Notes under the pieces: model-generated
Told to the model about the DNA's origin: nothing
Seen by the model: the letters and a program-made list of their open reading frames with translations, nothing else
Database searches by the model: none
NCBI GenBank assembly: GCA_005882445.1
Contig: VBAN01000105.1
Coordinates: 1-7,480 of the forward strand
Direction: 5' to 3'
DNA from: Candidatus Segetimicrobium genomatis
GTDB lineage: Bacteria; Sysuimicrobiota; Sysuimicrobiia; Sysuimicrobiales; Segetimicrobiaceae
Length of the DNA stretch: 7,480 bases
Made by a program: the position numbers and the translations under genes
Shown: in pieces, positions 1 through 5,942 of the stretch
How the letters are laid out: each line of letters begins with the position of its first letter
How positions within the stretch are numbered: position 1 is the stretch's first letter

Positions 1-2
1 CC

Positions 3-170
3 GTACTCCTCGCGCTCCTCAAGCCTAGCGGCCTCCTGGTGACGGACAACGTGGTGTCTCACGCCCACGAGTTGGAGGAGTTTCTCGCCCGCGTACGGAG
101 CGATCCGTCACTCGAGACCGTCACCGTCCCCCTGGGGCACGGCCTGGAGCTCACCTACAAGCGGGCGTAG
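3..170 (+). CDS. SAM-dependent O-methyltransferase, C-terminal end (partial)
   Basis: Only the last 55 codons and the TAG stop lie in the window; the gene begins upstream of base 1. The visible tail carries a Leu-Lys-Pro-x-Gly turn, a hydrophobic strand ending in Val-Thr-Asp-Asn (visible residues 13-16), and a final Pro-Leu-Gly-x-Gly-Leu-Glu-Leu strand. In cation-dependent class I O-methyltransferases of the caffeoyl-CoA / YrrM type, the Asp-Asn pair helps bind the divalent metal, and the end of the protein is a strand with this Gly-x-Gly-Leu pattern. The Rossmann SAM-binding part is outside the window, so the substrate cannot be guessed. It is transcribed towards the minus-strand dehydrogenase gene, with 46 bases between the two stop codons. 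Confidence 0.8.
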   Translation, partial: VLLALLKPSGLLVTDNVVSHAHELEEFLARVRSDPSLETVTVPLGHGLELTYKRA

Positions 171-204
171 CTGCAGTTGCAAACACGACCCGACTGCCGA
201 GAGG

Positions 205-248
205 TCAAGGGAGGTGTCATCCGGCCTGCGGCACTGAACCTCCCTTGA
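205..248. terminator. 11-bp perfect inverted repeat between convergent genes, possible terminator
   Basis: TCAAGGGAGGT at 205-215 is the exact reverse complement of ACCTCCCTTGA at 238-248, with a 22-base loop. It lies between the convergent O-methyltransferase and dehydrogenase genes and covers the last codons and stop of the latter. On the plus strand the second arm is followed by a short, interrupted T-rich stretch (TTTCAATCTT), so it could end the O-methyltransferase transcript. On the minus strand no T tract follows. The long loop and poor U tract make it a weak intrinsic terminator; transcript stabilisation or chance are alternatives. Confidence 0.4.
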
Positions 249-1131
249 TTTCAATCTTCAAGAGCGTCTCCAACCCCCGGACCACGGCCGTGCTGTCCTG
301 GGATCCGAAGCCGAGCGCGCGGGCCAGCTGCATCAGTTCGGCCGCGCCGTTTGCCGCCGGCAGCGGCACCGTCATCTCCCGCCCGAGTTGGGTGGCCTGG
401 CGGAGATCCTTGTAGGCCATATCCAGCCGGAAGTTGACCTGGTCGAACGCGCGCGCGAATATCTTGGGCACCATGCCTCGGAGCAGCGGGCTCGCCGAAG
501 TGCTCGCCGACAGCATCTGGAAGAGCCGCTCACAGTCGAGGCCGGCGGAGGCGGCCAGGGCGAATCCCTCGGCGATCGCGGCGGCGCTCACGATGCCGAT
601 CATGTTCTGCACCAGCTTGGCCGTGTGGCCGGCCCCGATGCCGCCGAAGTGGTAGATCTGCGATCCCATCGCGGCCAGGAGCGGGCGCACCGACTCGAGC
701 GTGGCGGCGTCGCCCCCCACCATGATCGTCAGGGTGCCGTCCCGCGCGCCCTTCGTCCCGCCGGTCACCGGCGCGTCCAGGAACCGCCCTCCCCGCTCGG
801 CTACGCGCGCGGCGAGCCGCCGGGTCTGCGGAGGAAAGCTCGTGCCCATGTCGATCACGGTGTATCCGGGCGCCATCGCCCGCGCCGCACCACCGGCGCC
901 GAACAGCACCTCCTCGACCTCATCGGCGGTCGGCAGCATCATGATCGCGATCTCGGTCCGTTCGACGGCCTCGAGCGCGGTCGAGCCCTCGACGGCGCCT
1001 TTCCCCACGAGCCGCTCCACGCCGGCGCGGCTCCGGTGCGCCACCACCACCACGCCGTGGCCCGCATCGAGGAGGTGCCCGGCCATCGGCTCGCCCATCA
1101 GCCCAACCCCGAAGAATGCCACCCGCGCCAT
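217..1131 (-). CDS. Beta-hydroxyacid dehydrogenase, 3-hydroxyisobutyrate dehydrogenase / tartronate-semialdehyde reductase family
   Basis: This cytosolic NAD(P)-dependent enzyme would interconvert a beta-hydroxyacid and its semialdehyde. The 304-residue product has the family's normal length and order. The N-terminal Rossmann motif is Gly-x-Gly-x-Met-Gly (residues 8-13). The substrate loop Asp-Ala-Pro-Val-Thr-Gly-Gly is at 119-125. Gly-Ala-Gly-His-Thr-Ala-Lys precedes the catalytic Lys172 and Asn176, and a Lys-Asp pair sits at 241-242 in the helical C-terminal domain. Basic residues (His-Arg-Ser-Arg) after the second strand hint at NADP(H), which is inference. I chose the ATG at 1131 because AGGAGG at 1143-1138 stands 6 nt from it; the GTG at 1137 would abut that site. 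It lies 25 nt behind the M24 peptidase gene, so the two are probably one transcript. The exact substrate is not determinable, and no lesion is seen. Confidence 0.9.
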   Translation of the reverse strand: MARVAFFGVGLMGEPMAGHLLDAGHGVVVVAHRSRAGVERLVGKGAVEGSTALEAVERTEIAIMMLPTADEVEEVLFGAGGAARAMAPGYTVIDMGTSFPPQTRRLAARVAERGGRFLDAPVTGGTKGARDGTLTIMVGGDAATLESVRPLLAAMGSQIYHFGGIGAGHTAKLVQNMIGIVSAAAIAEGFALAASAGLDCERLFQMLSASTSASPLLRGMVPKIFARAFDQVNFRLDMAYKDLRQATQLGREMTVPLPAANGAAELMQLARALGFGSQDSTAVVRGLETLLKIEIKGGSVPQAG

Positions 1132-1137
1132 CGCCAC

Positions 1138-1143
1138 CCTCCT
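1138..1143 (-). promoter_or_regulatory. Ribosome binding site deciding the dehydrogenase start
   Basis: AGGAGG on the minus strand, six bases before the ATG at 1131. It overlaps the possible GTG start two codons upstream (1137-1135) closely enough to exclude that start. Confidence 0.75.
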
Positions 1144-1156
1144 CAGGCGTCCGTCC

Positions 1157-2338
1157 CTACGACCACGTGATCAGCGGATAGTTCGTCAGCCGCTCGTAGC
1201 CGGACTCGGTGATCAGGAGCGTGTCCTCGACCACCCCGGTGCCGAGGCCTTCGACCACCACCATCGGCTCGTACGCCACGGTCATCCGCGGCCGCAGCTC
1301 CGTCGTGTTTCCGGCGAACAGCCCGGGCGCCTCGATCACGGACATGCCGATGCCGTGACCGAACCCGCCCGAGCAGTAGTACGGTTTGAAGCGGGTCCCC
1401 CGCACCGCCGCGAGCAGCGCGTTGGAGACGTCGTCGATCGTCCGGCCGGGCCGCATCACCTCCAGCCCCGCCCGGTAGAGTTCGAGGCCGATGTCCAACA
1501 GCGCGTGGGCCGGCCCGGCCGGCCGGCCCACGGCGGTACACCGGCTGACGTCGGACATGTAGCCGTCCCAGCCGGCTCCCAGGTCGATGAAAACCATCTC
1601 GCCCTGCACCAGCGCCCGGCGCCGCGGCTGCCCGTGCTTCAACCCGGCCTGAACCCCGCCGACCACGCAGGTCGCAAAGGCTTCGCGCGCGCCCAGCGTA
1701 TGGAGCCGCGCGACGCCCGCCGCCGCCACCGCGGTCTCCTCGACCCCCGCCTGCAGCGTTTTGAACACCGCCTCCAGCGCCTGATCGGCGATCGTCCCGG
1801 CATAGCGCATCTTCACGATCTCCTCGTCGCTCTTCGAGAGGCGAACGGCGGCCAGCAACTGGTCCGCGGGGCGCAGCCCCGGCAGCCGCGAGGCCAGCGC
1901 CGCGTACAGCGGATGGGGCAGCTGCGCGTTCCCGGCCAGCCCGACCCGGGACGCGCCGCCGGCCGCATCGGCGGCCAGCACGGCGACCTCGTCCGGGGAG
2001 CCCCCGTAGATCGGTCCAAGCGCGACGCGAACGTCGGGGACCCGGCACGACCAGATCATCGAGTGCATCGGCTCCCCGTGCAGGACGGCGTCGGTGACCA
2101 CCGCCATCCGCCGGTCGGCGTGCAGCACGACGAACGCGTTGCCAAACGCCGGCGCGTAGTTGGTCAGGTAGGCGACGGCCGACGGGGCGGCGGCGTTCCC
2201 GAAGACGCAGAGCGCGTCCAGCCCCTCGCGCTGCATCGCCTCGCACAGCGCGGCGCTCCGGCGGTCGTACTCGGCGTCGCTGAACGCCTGGACGAGATAT
2301 GGCCGCCGCGCGTCGAGATCGAATGCAACCCTGGGCAT
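1157..2338 (-). CDS. M24 family metallopeptidase (Xaa-Pro aminopeptidase/creatinase-like)
   Basis: A 393-residue two-domain protein. A creatinase-type N-terminal domain (about 15-160) is followed by the pita-bread M24 domain (about 170-390). Metal ligands can be assigned by position: Asp252, Asp263, His328 (Gly-His-Gly-Ile-Gly), Glu357 and Glu371. His235 matches the first substrate-side histidine of aminopeptidase P. The second such histidine, usually Val-His-Glu before Ala-Pro, is Ile335 here (Val-Ile-Glu-Ala-Pro). The metal site therefore looks intact but the peptide-binding machinery is altered. It may be a divergent proline peptidase or an amidohydrolase-like relative (creatinase and ectoine hydrolase share this fold). 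The ATG at 2338 has GGAGGG 8 nt upstream (2352-2347). The hydroxyacid dehydrogenase follows 25 nt later. No signal peptide, so cytosolic. Confidence 0.9.
   Translation of the reverse strand: MPRVAFDLDARRPYLVQAFSDAEYDRRSAALCEAMQREGLDALCVFGNAAAPSAVAYLTNYAPAFGNAFVVLHADRRMAVVTDAVLHGEPMHSMIWSCRVPDVRVALGPIYGGSPDEVAVLAADAAGGASRVGLAGNAQLPHPLYAALASRLPGLRPADQLLAAVRLSKSDEEIVKMRYAGTIADQALEAVFKTLQAGVEETAVAAAGVARLHTLGAREAFATCVVGGVQAGLKHGQPRRRALVQGEMVFIDLGAGWDGYMSDVSRCTAVGRPAGPAHALLDIGLELYRAGLEVMRPGRTIDDVSNALLAAVRGTRFKPYYCSGGFGHGIGMSVIEAPGLFAGNTTELRPRMTVAYEPMVVVEGLGTGVVEDTLLITESGYERLTNYPLITWS
1504..1532. repeat. Perfect 12-bp GC hairpin inside the M24 gene
   Basis: CGTGGGCCGGCC (1504-1515) is mirrored exactly by GGCCGGCCCACG (1521-1532) around a 5-base loop, CGGCC. 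Every loop base is G or C, so the structure would be very stable in RNA or single-stranded DNA. It encodes the Gly-Arg-Pro-Ala-Gly-Pro-Ala turn near residues 271-277 of the peptidase, so it may follow from codon choice rather than being a separate element. Confidence 0.6.
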
Positions 2339-2355
2339 GGATCGGACCCTCCGTG

Positions 2356-2384
2356 GGGCGGCGAATCCCGCATGCGCGCCGCCC
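2356..2384. promoter_or_regulatory. 8-bp dyad in the divergent intergenic region, possible operator or leader hairpin
   Basis: GGGCGGCG (2356-2363) and CGCCGCCC (2377-2384) form a perfect inverted repeat with a 13-base spacer. It sits between the M24 peptidase gene (minus) and the VOC gene (plus), and begins 4 bases before the peptidase's ribosome binding site. It could be a repressor site for either gene or a hairpin in the peptidase leader. No transcription factor gene is nearby, and GC-rich dyads also arise by chance at this composition. Confidence 0.3.
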
Positions 2385-2395
2385 GAGCCGTTCCC

Positions 2396-2401
2396 TATAT
2401 T
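2396..2401. promoter_or_regulatory. AT-rich -10-like patch in the divergent region
   Basis: TATATT on the plus strand (AATATA on the minus) is the main AT-rich patch in the 135 bases between the divergent genes. Either strand could use it as a -10 element, placing a start about 65 bases before the VOC gene or just outside the GC dyad before the peptidase gene. No good TTGACA-like -35 is visible at the right spacing on either strand. Apart from the dyad and this patch I see nothing else in the region. Confidence 0.2.
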
Positions 2402-2473
2402 GCGCAGTCGAGCCTTGCTGGTCGGCGCTAACTACAGGAAGCATCCCAACGGCAGAGAAGTGTGGGCACGATC

Positions 2474-3074
2474 ATGAACCGTCCCCCCCGCGTGTCGCTG
2501 GACCACGTCCTTGTGGCCGTCCCGGATCTGGCCGAGGGCCGGCGGCGGTTCGAGACCGAGTACGGCCTGCGGGCGCTGGAGGGGGGACGGCATCCCGGCG
2601 TCGGGACGGCGAACATGATCATCCCCCTCGGTTCCGCGTATCTCGAGCTGATCGCTGTGGTCGATGCCGGCGAGGCGGGTCGGGCGCCGACCGGGAGGCT
2701 GATCAGCCGGGCGATCTCCGAGGGCCGGACCTTCGCCACCTGGGCAGTGCGCACAGACGACCTGCCCGGACGGCGTGGTTCTTCGCTGGCGCACGCAGTT
2801 CCTGGAGCCGCCGCCCGCCTCCGGCGGGCTGCCGTTTGTCATCGCGTGGTCGGTGCCGGCGGGAGCGCACCCCGGCGCCGCCGCCGTCGCCCACCCGTCG
2901 GGAGCGCGAACGATCAGCGCGGTTCGACTCGGGGACCCCAGCCCGCAACAGGCGGCGGCGCGGATCCGCGCGCTGCTCGGAGACGACCTCCCCTTCGCAG
3001 TCGAGAAGGCCGGGACGGGCGGCGTCCTGGCCGTGGAGCTCGACACGCCGGGCGGTCCTCTGGTGATCCGCTAG
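2474..3074 (+). pseudogene. Glyoxalase-like (VOC superfamily) protein gene, frameshifted with an internal loss
   Basis: The first part runs about 99 codons from the ATG at 2474. It contains Asp-His (residues 10-11, start of the first beta-alpha-beta unit), the Gly-Gly-x-His-Pro-Gly-x-Gly-Thr-Ala-Asn signature (37-47) and Tyr-Leu-Glu-Leu (56-59), typical of the Glyoxalase_3-like group. Translation then leaves the family pattern. The expected continuation (Pro-Asp-Gly-Val-Val-Leu-Arg-Trp-Arg, then Leu-Pro-Phe-Val-Ile-x-Trp) is in another frame from about 2766 to the TAG at 3072-3074. The segment that normally joins Arg-Thr-Asp-Asp-Leu to Pro-Asp-Gly, about 17-20 residues, is absent, so this is a small deletion of 3n+2 bases rather than one miscalled base. 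A GTG at 2462 is an alternative start; neither start has a clear ribosome site. Substrate unknown. It ends 4 bases from the convergent thioesterase gene. Confidence 0.8.
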
Positions 3075-3078
3075 CCCA

Positions 3079-3486
3079 TCACGTCTTGAAGACGCCCCGG
3101 CCGAGGGCGACGGGCTTGCCGTCCTCGTCGATGACCTCGACGTCGGCGACCGCAAGCGAGCGGCCGGCCTTGACCGCACGGCCGGTGGCGGTGAGCGCCC
3201 CCCTCGTGACCGGCCGCAGGTAATCGATCCGCAGGTCGATCGTGGGCACGTCGTAGCCCACCGCCGCGATCACCGCAAAATCCCCCGCGGTATCGATGAG
3301 GGAGGCGATGGCTCCCCCGTGCACGTACCGGCCGCCCTCTTCCTCCCCGGCCAGGAGGTCTTCCCGGAACGGCATGCGGACGACCACCTCGCCCGGCGCC
3401 GCGCGCACCATCTCCAGGCCCAGCAGCCGGTGATAGGGTGAGCGCCGCAGGACGTCCGGGAGCGTCTTGAGCGGCAGGGTGTCCAC
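3079..3486 (-). CDS. PaaI-type hotdog-fold acyl-CoA thioesterase
   Basis: A 135-residue single hotdog domain of normal family length. His-Gly-Gly at 56-58 begins the central helix, and Asp65 in Leu-Ile-Asp-Thr-Ala takes the position of the catalytic acid in PaaI-like thioesterases. The Asp-Tyr-Leu-Arg-Pro strand (88-92) and a closing Gly-Arg-Gly-x-Phe strand complete the fold. Members hydrolyse aryl- or acyl-CoA esters as cytosolic tetramers, often relieving CoA trapped in dead-end intermediates. The start is the GTG at 3486, with AAGGAGG 9 nt upstream. This ribosome site lies inside the last codons of the acyl-CoA synthetase, whose restored stop is only 2 nt before the GTG, so the two genes are coupled. 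It is the last gene of the operon; no terminator is visible after it. It shows no lesion. Confidence 0.88.
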   Translation of the reverse strand: MDTLPLKTLPDVLRRSPYHRLLGLEMVRAAPGEVVVRMPFREDLLAGEEEGGRYVHGGAIASLIDTAGDFAVIAAVGYDVPTIDLRIDYLRPVTRGALTATGRAVKAGRSLAVADVEVIDEDGKPVALGRGVFKT

Positions 3487-3488
3487 GC

Positions 3489-4930
3489 CTACATGCCTCC
3501 TTTCAGCACGCCGATCCTCTCTCTGGCGCGCCGCTGCAGCGCCGCGCGGTCGATCTTGCCGGTGCTGCCGAGCGGCAGGGCGTCGATGAAAACCCGTCCC
3601 GCAGCACCACGAAGGCCACGGGCGCCTCCCCCTTCAGCGCGTGCGGCACCGAGACGACGACCACCTCCCGCACGGCCGGGTGCAGGAGCGGCGTATCCTC
3701 GACCTCCTTCGGGTACACGTTCTCCCCGCCGACGTTGATCATGTCGTCCAGCCGGCCGAGGATCGTGTAGTAGCCGTCCGCGTCACCGCGCACCAGGTCG
3801 CCGGTGTGCAGCCACCCCTCCGCATCGAATTTCTGCGCCGTGATCTCGGGCGCGTTGTAGTATCTGGCCAGCCCGGGATTGCGCGTCCACAGCTCCCCGG
3901 CCTCGCCCGCGCGGCGCTCCTGCCCATCGGCGTTGACGACCCGGACCTCGCACCCCGGCAGCGGCAGCCCCGCGCTGCCGACCTTGCGCGGACCAAACCG
4001 GGGGCTCTCGAACACCACCGGGCCGCCTTCGGTCAGCCCGTACCCTTCGCTGATGCCGGCGTGGACGGTCTCCTCGAACTCCTTCAGCAGATCGGGCGCC
4101 ACCATGGCCGATCCGCAGGCGGCCCAGCGGAGCGTGCTCACGTCGTGCTGCGCCAGGAGCGCCTTTTGGTTCAAGATCAGCCGGAACATCGCCGGCACCC
4201 CCGTCATGTACGTACAGCGGTACCGGTCGATCGCCGCGATGACGTTGGCGGCATCGAAGCCCGGCAGGATGACCAGGGCGCCGCCGGCCATCAGGATCGG
4301 CTTCACGGCCGACGCCATCGCGTTCTTGTGGTACAGGGGCACGGCCACCAGGGCCCGCTCGGTCTCGTCGAACATCATGACCCGGCGCACGGCGTCCGCG
4401 TTCCAGAATTGCCCGCCGTGCGTGAGCAGCACGCCCTTTGGCTTTCCGGTCGACCCGGACGTGTATGGCTGCATGCAGACGTCGCCGGGGGCCACCTGGA
4501 CCGTCGGGAACTCCGGGGAGGCGGCCTCCAGCAGCCGCTCATAGGACAGCGCGTCCGCGGGCGCGGCCCCGGTCACGACCAGCGTCCGGACGGCGGGGAC
4601 GTCCGCTCGGAGGCGCACGGCCTGCTCCAGCAGCGTCTGCTAGCGCAGCGTCTCGTAGCCGGCCCGGATGTTCAGGGGCACCGGCACCGCGCCGGCGCGC
4701 ATGGTGCCGAAGCAGAGCTCGACGAACGGCCATTCATTGGGGAACAGCAGGGCGACGCGGCGGCCCGCCTGCACGTCCAGCGCGCGCAGCAGGTTGGCGA
4801 CGCGCTTCATTCGCGCGTCGAGTTCCCCGTAGGTCAGGGTCACGTTTCCCTGGATCACCGCCGGCCGCTCCGGGAACGCCCGCATCGGGACGTACGCCAG
4901 GTCGCCGAAGTTGCTCGGGAACGCCGCCAT
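3489..4930 (-). pseudogene. AMP-forming acyl-CoA synthetase (ANL superfamily), interrupted by a TAG and a frameshift
   Basis: The product would activate a carboxylic acid to its CoA ester via an acyl-adenylate. An N-terminal part of 96 codons (4930-4643) ends at an in-frame TAG (4642-4640). The same frame then continues through the core motifs: Tyr-Thr-Ser-Gly-Ser-Thr-Gly-Lys-Pro-Lys-Gly (nucleotide loop), Gly-Tyr-Gly-Leu-Thr-Glu, His-Thr-Gly-Asp-Leu, and Gly-Arg-Leu-Asp-Asp-Met-Ile-Asn-Val-Gly-Gly-Glu. After Val-Val-Leu-Arg-Asp-Gly (near 3597) the frame is lost. The real C-terminus, with Leu-Gly-Ser-Thr-Gly-Lys-Ile-Asp holding the catalytic Lys, is in another frame ending at the TAG 3491-3489. 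About 15 residues seem missing at the first lesion and about 25 at the second. With these restored the length is near 520, normal for the family. The start ATG 4930 follows a GGAGG-rich leader 21 nt after the dehydrogenase stop. If the lesions are real, no active ligase is made. Confidence 0.85.
4630..4653. repeat. 9-bp direct repeat around the premature stop of the acyl-CoA synthetase
   Basis: GCAGCGTCT occurs at 4630-4638 and again at 4645-4653, starting 15 bases apart. The amber stop (4640-4642) is in the 6 bases between the copies, and CTGC-TAGC-GCAG (4637-4648) is a 4-bp hairpin across the same point. The 15-base units match at 12 positions. This could reflect slippage or misassembly at the lesion, or be coincidental similarity of Thr-Leu codons. 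Confidence 0.5.
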
Positions 4931-4951
4931 CGGCCCTCCGCTCCTCCCCCG

Positions 4952-5938
4952 TTATTCCTGCGGGTGGATGATCACCTTGCCGAACACCTCGCGCTCCTCG
5001 AGGAGCCGCTCTCCCTCCGCGGTCTGGGCCAGGGGCAGCACCCGGTCGATGACGGGCCGGATCCGCCCGGCCCAGACGGCCCGGAGGAGCGCCTCAAGAT
5101 CCAGCCGCGTCCACCCATCGGAGCCGAGAATGGTCAGTTCGCGCACCCAGATATACCGGATGTCGGTTTTCGGGTCGTACCCCGTCGTCGCGCCGCACGT
5201 CAGCAGGCGTCCGCCCTTGCGCAGGCTGCGCAGGCTGCGGACCCAGGTGGCGGCGCCGGTGTAGTCGACCACGACATCCACGCCGCGCCTGTCGGTCAGC
5301 CGCCACACCTCGCGGTCGAACTCCCCGTCCTGGTAATTGATCAGATGGTCGGCGCCCAGGCCGCGTAGCTTCGCCAGTTTGTCTTCGCGCGAGGCGGCCG
5401 CGTAGACGATGCAACCGGCCATCTTGGCGATCTGCACGCACGCCGTCCCCACGCCGCCGGACGCACCCAGGATCAGCACGTGCTCGGTGGGTCGGATGCG
5501 GCCCCGGCTGAGCAGCATCCGCCAGGCCGTCCCGTAGGCGATCGGCAGCGCCGCGGCCTCGTCAAACGCCGCGCGGTCGGGCAGCGGGATGAGGTTCGCC
5601 GCGGGCACGAGCGCGTACTCCGCCAGCCCGCCGGGGGCGTCCTCGCCGATGGCGCCGTGCTCGATCGCGGGATCGACGAGCACCCGCTGCCCCACCGCGA
5701 CCCCCTCCACCCCGGGGCCGGTCTCGGCCACCACCCCCGCAATGTCGCCGCCGCTGATGAACGGCAGCGGGGTCTTCTTCCCCGGCATGCCGCGCCGGAC
5801 AAAGATGTCGAGATGGTTCAGGCCGCAGGCGTGGACCTGCACCACCGCCTGACCGGCGCCGGCGCGCGGGGTGGGGACGTCCGCTTCCAGCCGCAGCGCG
5901 TCGCGGCCGCCGTGTTCGCGAATGACAATGGCGCGCAT
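4952..5938 (-). CDS. Zinc-binding/quinone oxidoreductase-type alcohol dehydrogenase (MDR family) lacking the structural-zinc loop
   Basis: A medium-chain dehydrogenase/reductase of 328 residues. It has a GroES-like N-terminal domain with Cys38-Gly-Leu-Asn-His42-Leu-Asp and Gly-Gly-Asp-Ile-Ala-Gly (63-68), and a Rossmann domain with Gly-Ala-Ser-Gly-Gly-Val-Gly (158-164). The closest relatives I recognise have the pattern Leu-Asn-His-Leu-Asp with Arg-Arg-Gly-Met-Pro-Gly and Thr-Cys-Gly-Ala-Thr-Thr-Gly (247-253). They usually carry a four-cysteine structural-zinc loop after Val-Asp-Pro-x-Ile. Here Val-Asp-Pro-Ala-Ile (88-92) runs straight into Glu-His-Gly-Ala-Ile-Gly-Glu-Asp, so about 17 residues are absent; adding them gives the usual length of about 345. 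The ATG at 5938 lies 4 nt after the upstream permease stop. The longer reading to 5998 adds 20 residues that overlap the permease gene and match nothing. Substrate unknown. Confidence 0.85.
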   Translation of the reverse strand: MRAIVIREHGGRDALRLEADVPTPRAGAGQAVVQVHACGLNHLDIFVRRGMPGKKTPLPFISGGDIAGVVAETGPGVEGVAVGQRVLVDPAIEHGAIGEDAPGGLAEYALVPAANLIPLPDRAAFDEAAALPIAYGTAWRMLLSRGRIRPTEHVLILGASGGVGTACVQIAKMAGCIVYAAASREDKLAKLRGLGADHLINYQDGEFDREVWRLTDRRGVDVVVDYTGAATWVRSLRSLRKGGRLLTCGATTGYDPKTDIRYIWVRELTILGSDGWTRLDLEALLRAVWAGRIRPVIDRVLPLAQTAEGERLLEEREVFGKVIIHPQE

Positions 5939-5942
5939 CTGC

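Noticed and set aside
701..2431. A 576-codon open frame on the plus strand.
   Set aside because: It is antisense to the peptidase and dehydrogenase genes, rich in Arg, Pro, His and Gly, with no recognisable motif. It arises from high GC at third positions.
1143..2444. A 433-codon minus-strand frame overlapping the peptidase gene.
   Set aside because: Arg/Gly/Ala-rich shadow in another frame of the same strand; the peptidase frame has all metal ligands and a good ribosome site.
2813..2829. Hairpin GCCCGCC-TCC-GGCGGGC in the VOC gene.
   Set aside because: Short, encodes an ordinary Pro-Ala-Ser-Gly-Gly turn, and is expected by chance at this GC content.
3503..4618. Treating the 371-codon frame as an intact acyl-CoA synthetase.
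   Set aside because: It lacks the N-terminal subdomain, which is in the same frame just upstream of the TAG, and its last 29 residues are out of frame with the family C-terminus.
5219..5236. Tandem 9-bp repeat GCGCAGGCT x2 in the alcohol dehydrogenase.
   Set aside because: It encodes Ser-Leu-Arg twice at a place where relatives also have a Ser-Leu-Arg-Ser-Leu-like stretch, so it is probably not a new duplication.
3641..5368. A 575-codon open frame on the plus strand.
   Set aside because: It is antisense to the acyl-CoA synthetase and alcohol dehydrogenase, has the same low-information composition, and the minus-strand genes have clear family motifs.
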